A DNA stretch of 64,000 nucleotides from Tanypteryx hageni. Lineage: Eukaryota > Arthropoda > Insecta > Odonata > Petaluridae. The notes under the pieces are model-generated. The model was given only the letters and a program-made list of their open reading frames with translations, was not told where the DNA came from and ran no database searches. Positions 1 through 10,160 of the stretch are shown here, piece by piece. Every line of letters starts with the position of its first letter. Positions within the stretch are counted from its first letter, which is position 1. Location: NCBI GenBank assembly GCA_028673005.1, contig CM054120.1, positions 60,758,057-60,822,056 of the forward strand, given 5' to 3'. The translations under genes were made by a program, and so were the position numbers.

Positions 1-395
1 GCACCACAGTACTAATATACTTTACCCTTCGCTTCATGTTGTTCCTAATAAAGAGTCTAATAATTGATTTTTCGATTGAACGTCCAATCCACTACGTACC
101 TTCTTAGGCCAACCTTGTTTCTTTAAGTACGAGCGCTTGCTCCTAGGTGGCAGGACGTATCTTACATTTAGTTATGCATTTCGCTGCCGGTATTTAAAAT
201 CATCCATGCATATAAATTTGTAAATTAATTCTTGAAATAGGGTTATATAATAAGTGATTATTTTAACTCCTTCAGATAGTATAATCGTCCAATTAGCCAT
301 TTATGGGCTATCTCTATACGTTTGTTCTTGTCGTAGCACAGTAACTGTCCAGGCAGGATATGAGCCGATAGTTCCAGGGATGAGGCTACGTATAA
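1..395 (+). repeat. Partial third copy of the 8-kb repeat
   Basis: This stretch aligns to 23549-23960 and about 40545-40940, with shared blocks such as the GGTGGCAGGACGTATCTTAC run near 150 and the TTTTAACTCCTTCAGATA run near 265. It is clearly more diverged from those two copies than they are from each other. The similarity fades near 395, and the left end lies outside the window. It shows that the core of the duplicated segment is dispersed and not unique to the tandem pair. No coding potential is seen. Confidence 0.8.
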
Positions 396-806
396 AATAA
401 TGATGATAATGTTTTTTTTTTAATGGAGTTTAATCAGTAAATTCTTTATAGCCAGATAACAGCTTTTTGAGAATATATACAATAAAAGCAACTTTGAAAA
501 AAATCTGTCATTTTCAGTTAATATTTAAATCAGAAAGTCTCGTTAAAACGTGTCATACATGCTGTTCCAATATGAGGATTTGTGTGAAAATGTATTCAAT
601 AGTGTTAGCCCTAAATCGAAAATGGTGATTTGATGAGAGTGCTATATTTCCTGACAATGATTTGAAAAACCGACGACTTCTTCCGAGAGGAATAAGAAAC
701 CATGACTCTCTCGGTGCCAAATTCAAATATGTATTTGCTTAGCTCTTTCTAGTGTTGCTGTACCAATTAAAGTTTTAACAGTAAGATATACGATACGATA
801 GTATGG
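396..806. other. Unassigned spacer
   Basis: About 410 bases of AT-rich sequence between the repeat fragment and the first LINE. I see a T run near 412-421 and nothing else. There is no ORF of note and no recognisable element end. Confidence 0.5.
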
Positions 807-2596
807 ATAAAGCAAACCTATTAAATCATCACTTCCAGAAAGCTTTTACTCGTGATGACGATGAATGTGAAACCCCTATTCCTATGCGTCAGGTTTTACA
901 GGAAAACTTGAAAGAGAACCCAAAAGCGTTTTGGTCTTACGTCAGGGAAGTTGAAGGTAGGGGCCCCACTATTGCGTCACTGCGGTCGGAAACGGGAAAC
1001 GTAGTTCACGATAGTATTTATAAAGCAAACCTATTAAATCATCACTTTCAGAAAGCTTTTACTTGTGATGACGATGAATGTGAAACCCCTATTCCTATGC
1101 GTCAGGGCGATTCGATGGAAGATTTGGTATTTTCGGAAAATGGCATCGCGCTCCAACTTCATTCAATTAAGCCAAATAAATCTCCTGGACCGGAGGAAAT
1201 TCCCGCGCGTGTAATGAAAGAATTAGCTGCTGAAATCGCGCCGTATTTGAAAATTATATTCGAGAAATCCATTAGAGAAGGAGTAGTTCCTAAAGATTGG
1301 AAGGTGGCACATGTTACGCCCATCCATAAGAGTGGCGACAGAGAGAACCCCGAAAATTATAGGCCGATATCCTTAACTTCATTATCGTGCAAGATACTTG
1401 AGCACATAGTCTTTAGCTCTGTAATGCGCTATTTAGATAGTCATTCATTGCTTAGCGGATGCCAACACGGATTCCGGAGAGGTAGATCATGCGAAACGCA
1501 GCTCGGCCAGTTCGTGGACGATTTGTTGCCATGCGGAGAGAAAAATACTCAGGTCAATGCCATATTCATTGATTTCAGGAAGGCGTTCGATAAAGTATCT
1601 CATAGGAAATTAATTGCGAAGTTAGGACAATGTGGTATCAATTCGAAAGTTGTCGGTTGGGTGAGAGACTTCCTCTCGAATAGGGAACAGATAGTTGTCA
1701 TCGATGGGAAATACTCGTCCCCCGTTAAAGTTGCTTCGGGTGTTCCTCAGGGAAGTGTATTGGGCCCTCTGCTCTTCTTAATCTATGTAAATGATATGTG
1801 CTCGGTTGTTCGTAGTAAAATTAGGCTTTTCGCCGATGACACCGTTCTACATAAAGAAATAAAAAATCAGGAGGACCATCAGTCTCTGCGTGAAGACTTA
1901 AGAGCCATTTCAGCGTGGTGCAAAGAATGGCAAATCGAAATTAATTATACTAAATGTGCCGCAGTCACGTTCTGGAAAAGTAAGAACAAAGATTTAGGGT
2001 TCGAATATAAAATAGATGAAATGAGTATTCGACAAGCTGAGTATGTAATATATTTAGGAGTAACCATTTGTCGAGATCTTTCGTGGGACATGCACATTCG
2101 TCGAGTTATAGGCGCGGCCAACAAGAAACTGTCATTCATAGGTAGAATAGTACGGAACACTACAGAGAAAGTATGCGAAACATGCTACTTATCACTGGTA
2201 AGACCACAAGTGGAATACGCAACGAGCATATGGGATCCGTACGAGAAGGGACACATAATTCAACTAGAAAGAGTACAGCGCAGAGCAGCCAGATTTGTAA
2301 AACATAAGTACGAACATAAGGAAAGCGTCACTTCTTTATTTAGCGATTTGAACTGGGTATCACTGGAGGACCGTAGATTGCACTCAAGTTTGAAACTTCT
2401 AGAGAAATAGAGCTCAGAATGTCTAAAAGATAAGGTAGTGGGAATAATTGTGGCACCGACGTATATAGGTAGAAATGATCGAGACGATAAAATACGTGAG
2501 ATCGATTGTAGGACGGAGCGTTATCTAGGCTCGTTCTTTCCGAGGACAATAAGAGATCACAATAGGAAATTTCGAATTGCGTTAGACAATATTTAG
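803..2596 (+). pseudogene. LINE reverse transcriptase (broken)
   Basis: Reverse transcriptase of a CR1/Jockey-type LINE, which would copy element RNA at a nicked target. The frame is 598 codons long with one internal TAG at 2408-2410; the homologous copy at 31686-32396 has a tyrosine there. Visible RT motifs in order are NYRPISL, QHGFRRGRSC, IDFRKAFDKV, SGVPQGSVLGPLL and the catalytic FADDT (about residues 338-342). The C-terminal part (RVQRRAARF, SFFPRTIRDHN) follows. The first ~100 residues contain a tandem duplication, so the first ATG is accidental and the true N-terminus is lost. The order of the RT motifs is intact, but truncation and the stop make it a fossil. Confidence 0.88.
807..1105 (+). 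repeat. 213-bp in-frame tandem duplication in the LINE
   Basis: The ~86-base block at 807-892 is repeated at 1020-1105 with two visible changes. The offset is 213 bases (71 codons), so the reading frame survives. The sequence between the blocks matches the region that precedes this block in the related LINE at 33957-34085. The 5' truncation point therefore lies inside the first unit of a tandem duplication. Confidence 0.85.
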
Positions 2597-2618
2597 GTAG
2601 GATTTGGTGCATTGCACC

Positions 2619-2683
2619 CCCTGCCACCCACCAACTTCGTGAATTGCAGGGAAACTTGTAGATTTAGATGTAGATATTAATGT
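2619..2683 (+). promoter_or_regulatory. LINE 3'-end hairpin and simple-repeat tail
   Basis: CCCTGC (2619-2624) pairs with GCAGGG (2646-2651), with CACC/GGTG-type pairing inside, followed by a TAGATG-like tail. The same stem occurs at the 3' end of the other copies of this family. In LINEs such a 3' hairpin plus short repeat is typically what the RT recognises. That role is inference here. Confidence 0.6.
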
Positions 2684-3270
2684 TTGTGAAATCCCTGGGT
2701 ATTATTTTTCTAAACGGTATTAAAAACGCACAGCCCTGTAATATAAGCTCCAAACTAATATAATCATTTTATATCTTTCGGGTAAAAATTTCCACTTCTG
2801 TATGATAATAAATTTAAATTCCAAACATTGTTGTATTACACGCCATTGTTTCCTTTTATGCCGTTCCCGAATAAGTTATTCTACAAGTTTTCAATCTGTG
2901 AATTGAGAGTATTCCTTATCATTATAACTCTTACGCATGTTTTTAACTATTATAATGATGTGAACGATGAAAAATTTACTAACGTGATCAGTAGGCTACT
3001 TCGCGCAGACAGGCTGTCTCACCCCACTACTCCCTTCAGGCGTGGGGTCAGCTGTGAGACAGTCTGCCTAGGTGAAGTACGCCACGTATAAACCAGAGCC
3101 CCCTTCACTTACCTTCCCCTACTAATGGTTGTGACGTTAAAGTTGCGGGTATTTAAAATAGTGTTCAAAATCGCCCAAATCTAAACAGACGCCTCACCCA
3201 CTCTAACAGCCACATGCACTGTGGTTGTCATTTCAAATCAAACTCAAATTATCTCTTCCGATTAGGTCTC
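2684..3270. other. Unassigned spacer with one hairpin
   Basis: AT-rich DNA between the LINE and the Polinton. The only structure I see is the imperfect hairpin at 3005-3067. Open frames here look random in composition. Confidence 0.5.
3005..3067. repeat. Imperfect inverted repeat (hairpin)
   Basis: Three paired blocks: GCAGAC, TGTCTCA and CCCCA on the left arm recur as reverse complements on the right arm, with unequal spacers between blocks. This gives an interrupted stem of about 18 pairs around a ~16-base loop. Nothing else ties it to a known element end. Confidence 0.55.
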
Positions 3271-3816
3271 CATTTTCTAAATTCTCTGTCTAAACAGTTG
3301 ATGTCTCAATCGGCTCGAACGCGAAGTCCCAGATGGGAGAGAGTTTCACGTTGTTTCACGCTTTGGAGGAGTTGGATGAACGACATCGACGGTTGATGTT
3401 CTATTACGGTATAGCAAGACCCTGAGGCGTTTGCAATATTTCGATAGTTTTACTACACCGTTGGTGGTTCGAAGTCATACCTTTTATCTATCAGGAGAGC
3501 GCCATACGGTTTAATAAGTATGAAATGCGAATGACCTTTAGGAGCTTAGAATCACAACCTCAAGCTTTGAAAATTCGACGGAGGCTACCATCAGCAAATC
3601 CCTATGCGCAGACACCTAGTGTCACCATGGCGAAGTGAGGAACTTTCTCTTTTGGCGTATGCGGAAAATAATGCACCTGAGGTGGTTGACTCTATTTCGT
3701 AAGCTCCCTTTTTAAAGAGTGGCTGCCGAAAGTATCATTACATTAAGTAAAATGCGAGACAGTTTATCTTTTATAGTTTTAAATGATAAAGGTACTAACA
3801 GAAGTTCTATATTCAA

Positions 3817-4364
3817 TCAAAGTTGATTTACAGCAAAATAAGATTTTCCATCAATATAAGTACAACAGTTTTGTAATAACGATAAACCGGTTTCGTAATT
3901 ATGCAAACACTTTTGATTCTTTAATATATCCTTAAACAATCGTGTAACCGTACAATCGTTTTTCTTTCTATTTAAGCTATATATTTTAACAGAGCCTTCT
4001 TTTATAGCCCATGACATCTGAATTAATGATAAACAACACATTACATCCCGCAAACATCGGATGTGTACCTTTGAAGTGGATAGTCATTATATGTCCAAGT
4101 AATTGAATTTCTTGCGATGAATTTTTGGTAATTCTTGATGATCGGCGGTAATCCGTAACTATAGATATATTCTCCACAGTCACACTTCTCAATGAAGATT
4201 GATAACCAATGTTCCCCCGGCCTATGTCGATGACCGGTGCTCGACACGTATGCGCACGGGCGTTCAGTGCGCATTGGTAGGTTATCCGAAGCGAACACGT
4301 CTGTGTGAATATTTTGAAAACCTTTCACGTTGAAGAAAATTGTTTTCAATTCGTAAGAGTTCAT
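3817..4364 (-). pseudogene. Adenain-like cysteine protease (PRO), left copy
   Basis: Polinton maturation protease, related to adenovirus proteinase, thought to process capsid proteins. It reads from an ATG at 4364. GEHW supplies the catalytic His, PLQRY the Gln and DVCG the Cys. The acidic position, D in the family FDSYG-type motif, is Tyr here (GEYIYSYG). A stop falls directly after CGM (near 4041), and the rest continues in other frames (FIINSDVMGYK, then LFKDILKNQK) to about 3817. The shift after CGM is shared with the inverted copy at 13466-14011, so it predates the arm duplication or was spread by conversion. The protein is not functional as encoded. Confidence 0.8.
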
Positions 4365-4404
4365 TATAGTTTGTCATAGCTGATGTGTTTATTAAAGCAT
4401 TCGG

Positions 4405-4860
4405 TTATGTTGAAAACGTTTGACGTAGATCACACGCAATTTTTTTCTTAGTATGGCTTTTATGGAAACATCTAGGCACGTCATTGGTGAAGCTTTTTAG
4501 AGAAGGACAACCAAGCGTTTCTAAATCGTTGATTCTTCTGCACAAAAGTTGGGATAAATATTCGGTTAATTGAAACCTTTTGGAAAATATATTTTCGTAT
4601 CTTTTACCGATCGTGTACAATTCTCTTCTAAAATCGTTGCAAGTTCCATAACCGTCATCCAAATCTATGCCATGACGATGCAATTTCAGCCACTCGTTTT
4701 CTCTAACACGACGAAACCTTAAATTATGTTTTGGATAAGGCGCTCGAATGATCCAGTGCTGAAATAAAGACTGGTCTTCGCCAATAATTGCCATTACTTT
4801 TAAAACGTATCTTCCCTGGTTGTCAATGCATGCTTGGAAATTTACGAGGAGGTTCGGCAT
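4405..4860 (-). CDS. Small conserved Polinton protein, left copy
   Basis: An open 151-codon frame beginning MPNLL and containing LETLGCPSL, followed by a Cys/His-rich tail. I recall this protein next to the protease in many arthropod Polintons. Family members usually start with a D.QGF-like segment and a KE.A segment; here these read NFQAC and LKVMA. The inverted copy keeps the expected acidic residues (VDCQ, LKEMA). The D...E / H....CA spacing is reminiscent of DnaQ-like exonucleases, but that fold is only my inference. It sits 41 bases from PRO and 48 bases from the capsid gene, in line with co-directional Polinton order. The ORF is open but key residues have changed, so function is doubtful. 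Confidence 0.6.
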   Translation of the reverse strand: MPNLLVNFQACIDNQGRYVLKVMAIIGEDQSLFQHWIIRAPYPKHNLRFRRVRENEWLKLHRHGIDLDDGYGTCNDFRRELYTIGKRYENIFSKRFQLTEYLSQLLCRRINDLETLGCPSLKSFTNDVPRCFHKSHTKKKIACDLRQTFST

Positions 4861-4907
4861 CGTACGCAGTTAAAGCCTACTGACTCAAAACGAATTGTTC
4901 ATATATT

Positions 4908-6047
4908 TTAACTACTGTAGTCAACAAGAATATTTCGATGACGATCGATTTCGATAATATTATCGAATTCGGCGTATATTTTACAAATTATTGTCTCCGG
5001 AAGAGATTCTGCGAATCGTACATCCATACGTAGACTTCCTTGTCTTATTAACTTCTAATGTGAACCGATATTTGATGATAGATCTGGTGTTAAGTCGAAG
5101 GCTGTAAGACAATATCCGTGAGAATACTGTTCGCGCGAAATCGAATTCCCTTCATTCAGGAAATGGATTCCAGTACAGCTGAACAGTGTGTGATACGCCC
5201 CCACGTATTATTTATCATCCGTATAATCAGTTTGTAACGGTTTTGATGGTATTTGCTGTCCGTCGATGTAGAGGGACAAGTGTGTCATTTTAAAGTGTTG
5301 GAAATTAAACGGGTTTAAAGTTATATCACCATTAAAGCACCGATTGGTCACAAAACCTATAATACACCTCTTTGGCAATTTACCTATAATTATTTTATCG
5401 ATTATTATACTTGTTATTCCTGAGGAAATTGTGAGAACTTTTACATCAACCCTTGTTAGAGTGTATTTGGCCGTTGTTTTCCTCAGCGTTCTACTATGCT
5501 CAATAAGAACTGTGGGGTTGATTCGAACACGCCTTACCATAAGAGTAGCGTCAAGTATTTTTATTTTTGCATAATTTGAATCACCCACCAGACAGAAACT
5601 GTCCCTTGAGCGAATCAACTTAACACGAAGCTCGACACCGTTTAATAGAAGTTTGTCTTGATTGAATATATTGTTATGTATATGACCGATCATATCCACG
5701 GATATACTTAGGTTGGTTAACTCTCTTCTTTTTAATAACCCAGAATGGTCATTAACGAGACTATCCATCGCTTTGCCTGAATCGTCATACGAAAGAGACA
5801 TTGTCTAATTTGATTTTTTAGCAGCGGGGCCATAATTGAGAGCCGTTTCGATATAAGACCTATAAGGATAAGTATTACTTGGCGGAGTAACCAATTTCTG
5901 ATTCAAGTACACGTCCAATTGCGAAAAGATGCTGTGTAAAAAATTATTTACATGTCCTACTCGATGTTCAAGCGTTGTTTCTGTCCCGTCTTGTTTTATG
6001 ATTCTTCCCGTGAATAGCAGTAGCTTTTGCGGAAGATCGATGTACAT
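4908..6047 (-). pseudogene. Polinton major capsid protein (double jelly roll)
   Basis: Homolog of the family commonly annotated F54H12.2-like, the predicted double-jelly-roll major capsid protein of Polintons. Recognisable segments are DLPQKLLLFTGRI, VNNFLHSIFSQLDVYLNQK, YRSYIETALNYG, SFCLVGDSNY, KRCIIGFVTNR, NPFNFQHF, LSLYIDGQQIPSKP and, near the end, IYAEFDNIIEID. Lesions are a missing N-terminal segment of about 50 residues (the frame opens just after the penton gene), a frame break near 5803, an in-frame TAA at 5211-5213 and an in-frame TAG about 50 codons later, where homologs have Trp. Both stops also occur in the inverted copy. The frame ends at TAA 4908-4910. Confidence 0.85.
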
Positions 6048-6066
6048 CTAACCGTCCTAACCATCT

Positions 6067-6836
6067 TTATATTTTACGAAAATTAAGTTTAACCCACGAC
6101 GTCTCAAACTAAAATGGTATAGGCTCACCCGTATCGTCTCTTATATCTATTTCTATGCAATCAAACTCGCGACGCATCACGGGTACATAGTGCGGTGCGT
6201 CAAATATAAGCATTTTCTGAGTTCCATAATCGTACTTCTTGGTATCCATGTTCGCGATTCTTAGAAGCGGGTTACATGTATCTCCAACGATTTGAGATTC
6301 CACAATATCACAGTAAATGAACATTTGATATGGAAACCCTAAGAAAATATTTGCAGGATGGATTGAAATATTGCCACTAGTCACATCGATTCTAGGATCA
6401 AAACCTAGTTGAAAAGCCAGCCTCGGTGAAAACGTTAGCTTAACTTTCTTAATGTTATAAAACTTGGTGTAAAAATTATTGACGTCCGTGCATTTTATTT
6501 CTTTTTTTTTTTGGCTGATATTATTTTACCACGTCCTGTATTCCCTTCTACCTCGAAAATAAACCTCGAAGAAATCTTTTCTTTTTCATTTATTTCACGA
6601 ACTATATCATGAATAGTTTCGGAATTTCCAGGTTTTAATTTTAATTTTTCGGAACCTCCTTTTTCTTCCCATATCCAAATAGTGTTGCTGTTGTTACTAA
6701 CAGTGAGAAGTGAACAAGGATATTGAAATTCCACGACACGTCGATGCAACTGAGTTCTAAATTTAGTTGTACTATTATTCGTGAACGAGTGGCGTGAGCT
6801 ATTACTCGGCAATGTAATATAAAACTCTTCTATCAT
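6067..6836 (-). pseudogene. Polinton penton (minor capsid) protein
   Basis: Homolog of the single-jelly-roll minor capsid (penton) protein that caps the vertices of predicted Polinton capsids. The N-terminus from ATG 6836 reads FYITLPSNSS and VVEFQYP. The second part has LGFDPR, PANIFLGFPYQMF, CDIVESQIVGD and PHYVPVMRREFD. Two lesions separate it from a working gene: a frameshift at the T run 6502-6512 (an A run on the coding strand), and a TAG in place of the family Gln after PIPF, with conserved codons VKLNFRK following until TAA at 6067-6069. It directly precedes the capsid gene on the same strand. Confidence 0.82.
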
Positions 6837-6933
6837 TTTAACTTTTTTGTTTTATATCCATAATTTTAACCTACGAATTAAAACTTTCGGAATAGCCTCT
6901 CCACTTGACGAACGCTTCACGTCTGACACCTTT

Positions 6934-7996
6934 TCACTTGCACGCCATAAATTTATCTATTTTGTGTTCTTGCATGGGGCGGACGCGGATAAGTTGTAAT
7001 TCAGGCTCGTAAAACGTACCTTCAATTTCATTACCACAAAGGTCTTCGTTGATATAAACCACCATCGATCTCTTAATAACCTTTTTTATTTTGAACACCT
7101 CTTCTGACCAGTTATTATTATAACCTTTATCGAACATAGATTTTTCCCTACCTATTCTCACTAGATCTCCAACGTTTTATCACGGTGCCTTAAGTTTTGC
7201 ACGTTTTTTACACCGCACAATTTTTCCAAACCTCGTAAATATTTTCATCATTGACATCTACAGGCGCCATTTTAATGGAAGTGTGCGTTGCATTCTTATA
7301 GCCTTGTAGTAGTTTTGAAATGACGGTAATATAGCGTTGTGTGTTGAGGTGTGTGAAACAACGACACATTCTTGTTTTAAGAGTGCGGTTAAAGCGTTCC
7401 ACGACACTAGCTTTCACATCGGGATTCTGTGTTACATAGCAATTTATATTTTTCTCTTTGAAAAATTTTCTCACCAATCTCGATCTGAATTCTGTTTCCT
7501 TGTCTGTTTGGAGATGCAACGATTTACGTTTACTTTTACGAAAAATTTGTTGAAATGCCTTTTTCACGTGCGAACCATTTTTGCCCTTCAAAGGTATTCC
7601 CCAAGCATATTTACTAAAGACATCGATCACTGTAAATAGGTAATTATAACCATCATTATACTTTTTCAATGACCGCATGACGTTGAGATCAGCTTGCCAA
7701 ACTTCGTCTTTCATGGTCACAAAATACCGATTTCTCAACAATTTTCTACGGATTGGCTCGTGAAGCGTGTATGTTTCTTCCCCTTCTAACCAATGCTTAA
7801 CTTCTTTTGGTGTATATTTTCCACGCATTTCACTCATTGGAGCACGAGCGCCTGAAAACCCCGCAGGATTCGCCGGGTAAAAATACGTTTCAGAGATACT
7901 CATTGTGAACGAAATTTTGTCCACCCTTTCATTTAGTAAGGCGAATAGCGTGATTATGTTTTTTCGTATGATGAGTTGATGGCGGAGTTGCTTCAA
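6934..7996 (-). pseudogene. Polinton integrase (RVE family)
   Basis: Retrovirus-like DDE integrase that would insert the element. The core is intact in one 262-codon frame (7208-7996): PAGFSGARAP, WLEGEETYTLHEP, WQADL (first D), VIDVFSKYAWG, LQTDKETEF (second D), VKASVVERFNRTLKTRM (E). The C-terminal SH3/chromo-like part (VRIGREKSMFDKGY..NW..EVFKI, ending EPELQLIRV) lies in 6934-7161 and is cut off by stops in the linker (7162-7207). The original start is uncertain; the first ~30 residues do not look family-like. The catalytic triad is complete, but the C-terminal domain is detached. Confidence 0.87.
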
Positions 7997-8033
7997 ACGG
8001 CTCGGATGTTCTTTGACGAATAAATGACCACCT

Positions 8034-8612
8034 TCATCTATTACCTATATATTCTTGAGGGATATTTAACTCTCTTAAAGCGGTGCAGAATATTTCCCAA
8101 CCTTCGGGTTTGCTGTGTTTACGAGGCCTTATCACGTCATTGATCAAATCTGTTATGTTCGAGTATGGGAGAACTCTCCCATGAACGCTTATAACACCTC
8201 GCTCATCCCAAGAAACAATATCGCTGCTTAAAATCCGATCGTGCAACAATTGTGTTTTTCTCCGTAATGTTTGCGGTACCGAGCTTAAAATTTAAACGCG
8301 TCTCTCCTCCGCTCTTTAGTCATATCATTACCACGAGGTCACGTCTCAGCGCTTTATGGATATATCTCGTCATCATCGTTAAATTTCGTTATTGGTAAGT
8401 ATATAGGTTTTTTTCCCTTTCGCCACCAGACTTAAATATTTTTGCAAAATTTCTTTATATTTTATCCATTTCTCCAGATCTGTGACATCTTTTTCAAGCA
8501 ATATATTTCTCATTTATTCATCCATTCGTGACATTTGAGAATTCTCAGTTATTGGTCTAAAACGTTCGAGAGCGTCCGGGGATATTAACAGCATTTTCTT
8601 TGCATGCTCCAT
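8034..8612 (-). pseudogene. Conserved Polinton accessory protein
   Basis: A two-part reading frame. The part from ATG 8612 starts MEHAKKMLLISPDALERF, then a stop, then a helix-rich stretch (LLEKDVTDLEKW, LQKYLSL). The second part (8034-8249) reads SNITDLINDVIRPRK, GWEIFCTALRELNIPQE and ends at a TAG. I know this two-part pattern (helical N-terminus, then a GxxI..LINDVxRxRK and GW..F..AL.E.N.P module) from Polinton ORFs next to the integrase, where its role is unassigned. Several stops and a frame change between the parts make it a pseudogene. Confidence 0.68.
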
Positions 8613-8913
8613 GATTAACCAATAATGACCCTACAGCCCGCTAAGCAGTGAACCCAATATTATGGGGAGAAAACCACCACCAGACTGTATTATGACTCGT
8701 CTCTTCTTTCTCCAGCACTTGCCACGTCTGATTAGTTTTCGTAAGATCTTCATGTGTCGAACTAGTTTGCGTTTATTACACGACTTAAGAGAGACGTTAA
8801 CTTTAAATACGTTGAGAACACAATCTCAAATCGCCTCGATAGAAGTTTTGTCAGCCGTTTTTAAAATCGCTATTCGTTGTGGTGGTTTGATCCAACAGAG
8901 AGCTCTAAGGGTA

Positions 8914-9574
8914 TTACGGCAGCTCCGATCCGTGCGAGGCATCTTTTTCGAATGAAAAATACCTCTCAGCGCTACGGTTTTTATGTTTTGGTATATAAAC
9001 TTGGGTGATTCCGTCTTTCGGAAGTATTTTTGTTCTTATTCGATATTCATCAAGAGTACCTTGTTTTAAGTAAAAGAAGATGTAACCGTGAGGTCTTGAG
9101 GTGGCACCTCTAAAAGCGTCTTGAATGAAGTTTGGGTTTTTTGGGTAAATTTGTCTTGAAAGATGTAAGATTTGAGCTCTATCTCTCGGATTTTTGAAGC
9201 ATACAATATAATAGGAATCGAGAGATATGTCGCGTCTACCTTTACCTTGATGACATAAATTTAGTGTTATGAAAATCACGCTCAGCCCACGGTGATGAGA
9301 CCCCTTAGTAAAAAGATAAACTACGCGACCTCTCGCATCATATCATCAAGGATGATGAACCATGGCCGTTGTTGTAAATCATTATCCCCATTTCTCATAT
9401 CATTCAGATCTGTAACTTCTTTATAAAATTTAACGGTAGCTCTTCAATCTCTTAAATTCTAACATCGACCATAGAATCGATTTCGTTTATAAATATTTCC
9501 ATGAAAACAGATTTACTGGACCCTGCAGGACCCGCCAAGATGGCGGTGAACGGATGTTTTCAAGGGATCGACAT
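8914..9574 (-). pseudogene. Polinton packaging ATPase (FtsK/HerA, A32-like)
   Basis: Predicted DNA-packaging ATPase of the capsid. From ATG 9574 the frame reads a short leader, a TGA where homologs have Trp, then HPFTAILAGPAGSSKS, which contains the Walker A P-loop (9509-9532). Walker B is visible as WFIILDDMM near 9345-9365. Downstream FTKGSHHRGLS and FITLNLCHQGKGRRDISLDSYYIVCFKNPRD match the sensor and C-terminal region, ending at 8914. A TAA follows the P-loop region and a TAG lies just after Walker B. All key motifs are present but spread over disrupted frames. Confidence 0.8.
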
Positions 9575-10160
9575 GATAAAGAGTGAAGATGTAAAGTGAA
9601 TGTTTCGGGTTTTCATCAGAAGTTGCACACTTATTTTAAACTGTAAATTTTATTTACCAAAAGAAAACGGTGTATGTCCTTACAAAAATATTTTACATTG
9701 CAAAATGATTTTTATTTCATCATATATATCAGGCTCTGGAATGACGATTCGTACTCTATACAAATGAATACAGAGACAAAAATTAATTAAAAAATCTACA
9801 CACGGTTGAAAAACACAATAAATAAGTACATAAATAAGAAAATCAATTATAACAGCAACATGAATAAATTTAGGATAAAAACGAGAATACCATATACATA
9901 TACATATAAAATAAATTTATATAAATAAATAAATTAACATCAATAATAGTAAATAATAATGTAAAAAAATAAAATTAAAATGCAAATATAGCAGGCAATT
10001 ACGTGAATAAGTATAATTAATACATAAATAAATAACATCTGCAAACAGGAACGTTTTCTTAGCCTGATATTAATTTGCGAAAAGAGTGAAGGCCCTCCTT
10101 AAATTTACAACGTTCTAGAAAGCACTTCAGAAAAATTATACGCATTATACATTTTAAATG
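9575..10160. other. AT-rich gap inside the Polinton
   Basis: Low-complexity A-rich DNA (many AAATAAAT-type runs at 9820-10040) between the ATPase start and the PolB stop. I find no open frame with family resemblance. It may hold decayed untranslated sequence. Confidence 0.5.

Larger units (their letters stand above)
807..2683 (+). mobile_element. 5'-truncated CR1/Jockey-like LINE
   Basis: A non-LTR retrotransposon that starts inside its reverse transcriptase ORF and runs to a characteristic 3' end. The 3' end has a CCCTGC...GCAGGG hairpin followed by a short TAGATG-type simple repeat (about 2665-2683). The same 3' end recurs at about 31130 (+), 31605 (-) and 45290 (+), which fixes the boundary. 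The 5' edge carries an internal 213-bp tandem duplication. ORF1 and the endonuclease are absent, as expected for 5' truncation during target-primed reverse transcription. Confidence 0.85.
3271..5409 (+). repeat. Left arm of the Polinton inverted repeat
   Basis: Its reverse complement aligns to 12544-14559. The outer edge is CATTTT.TAAATTCTCTGT at 3271 and the inner edge is near the ATTATTATAC at 5401-5410. The two arms differ by scattered substitutions and small indels but stay alignable throughout. Confidence 0.85.

Noticed and set aside
5344..5574. Plus-strand hydrophobic 76-codon frame inside the capsid gene
   Set aside because: Antisense shadow of the major capsid gene.
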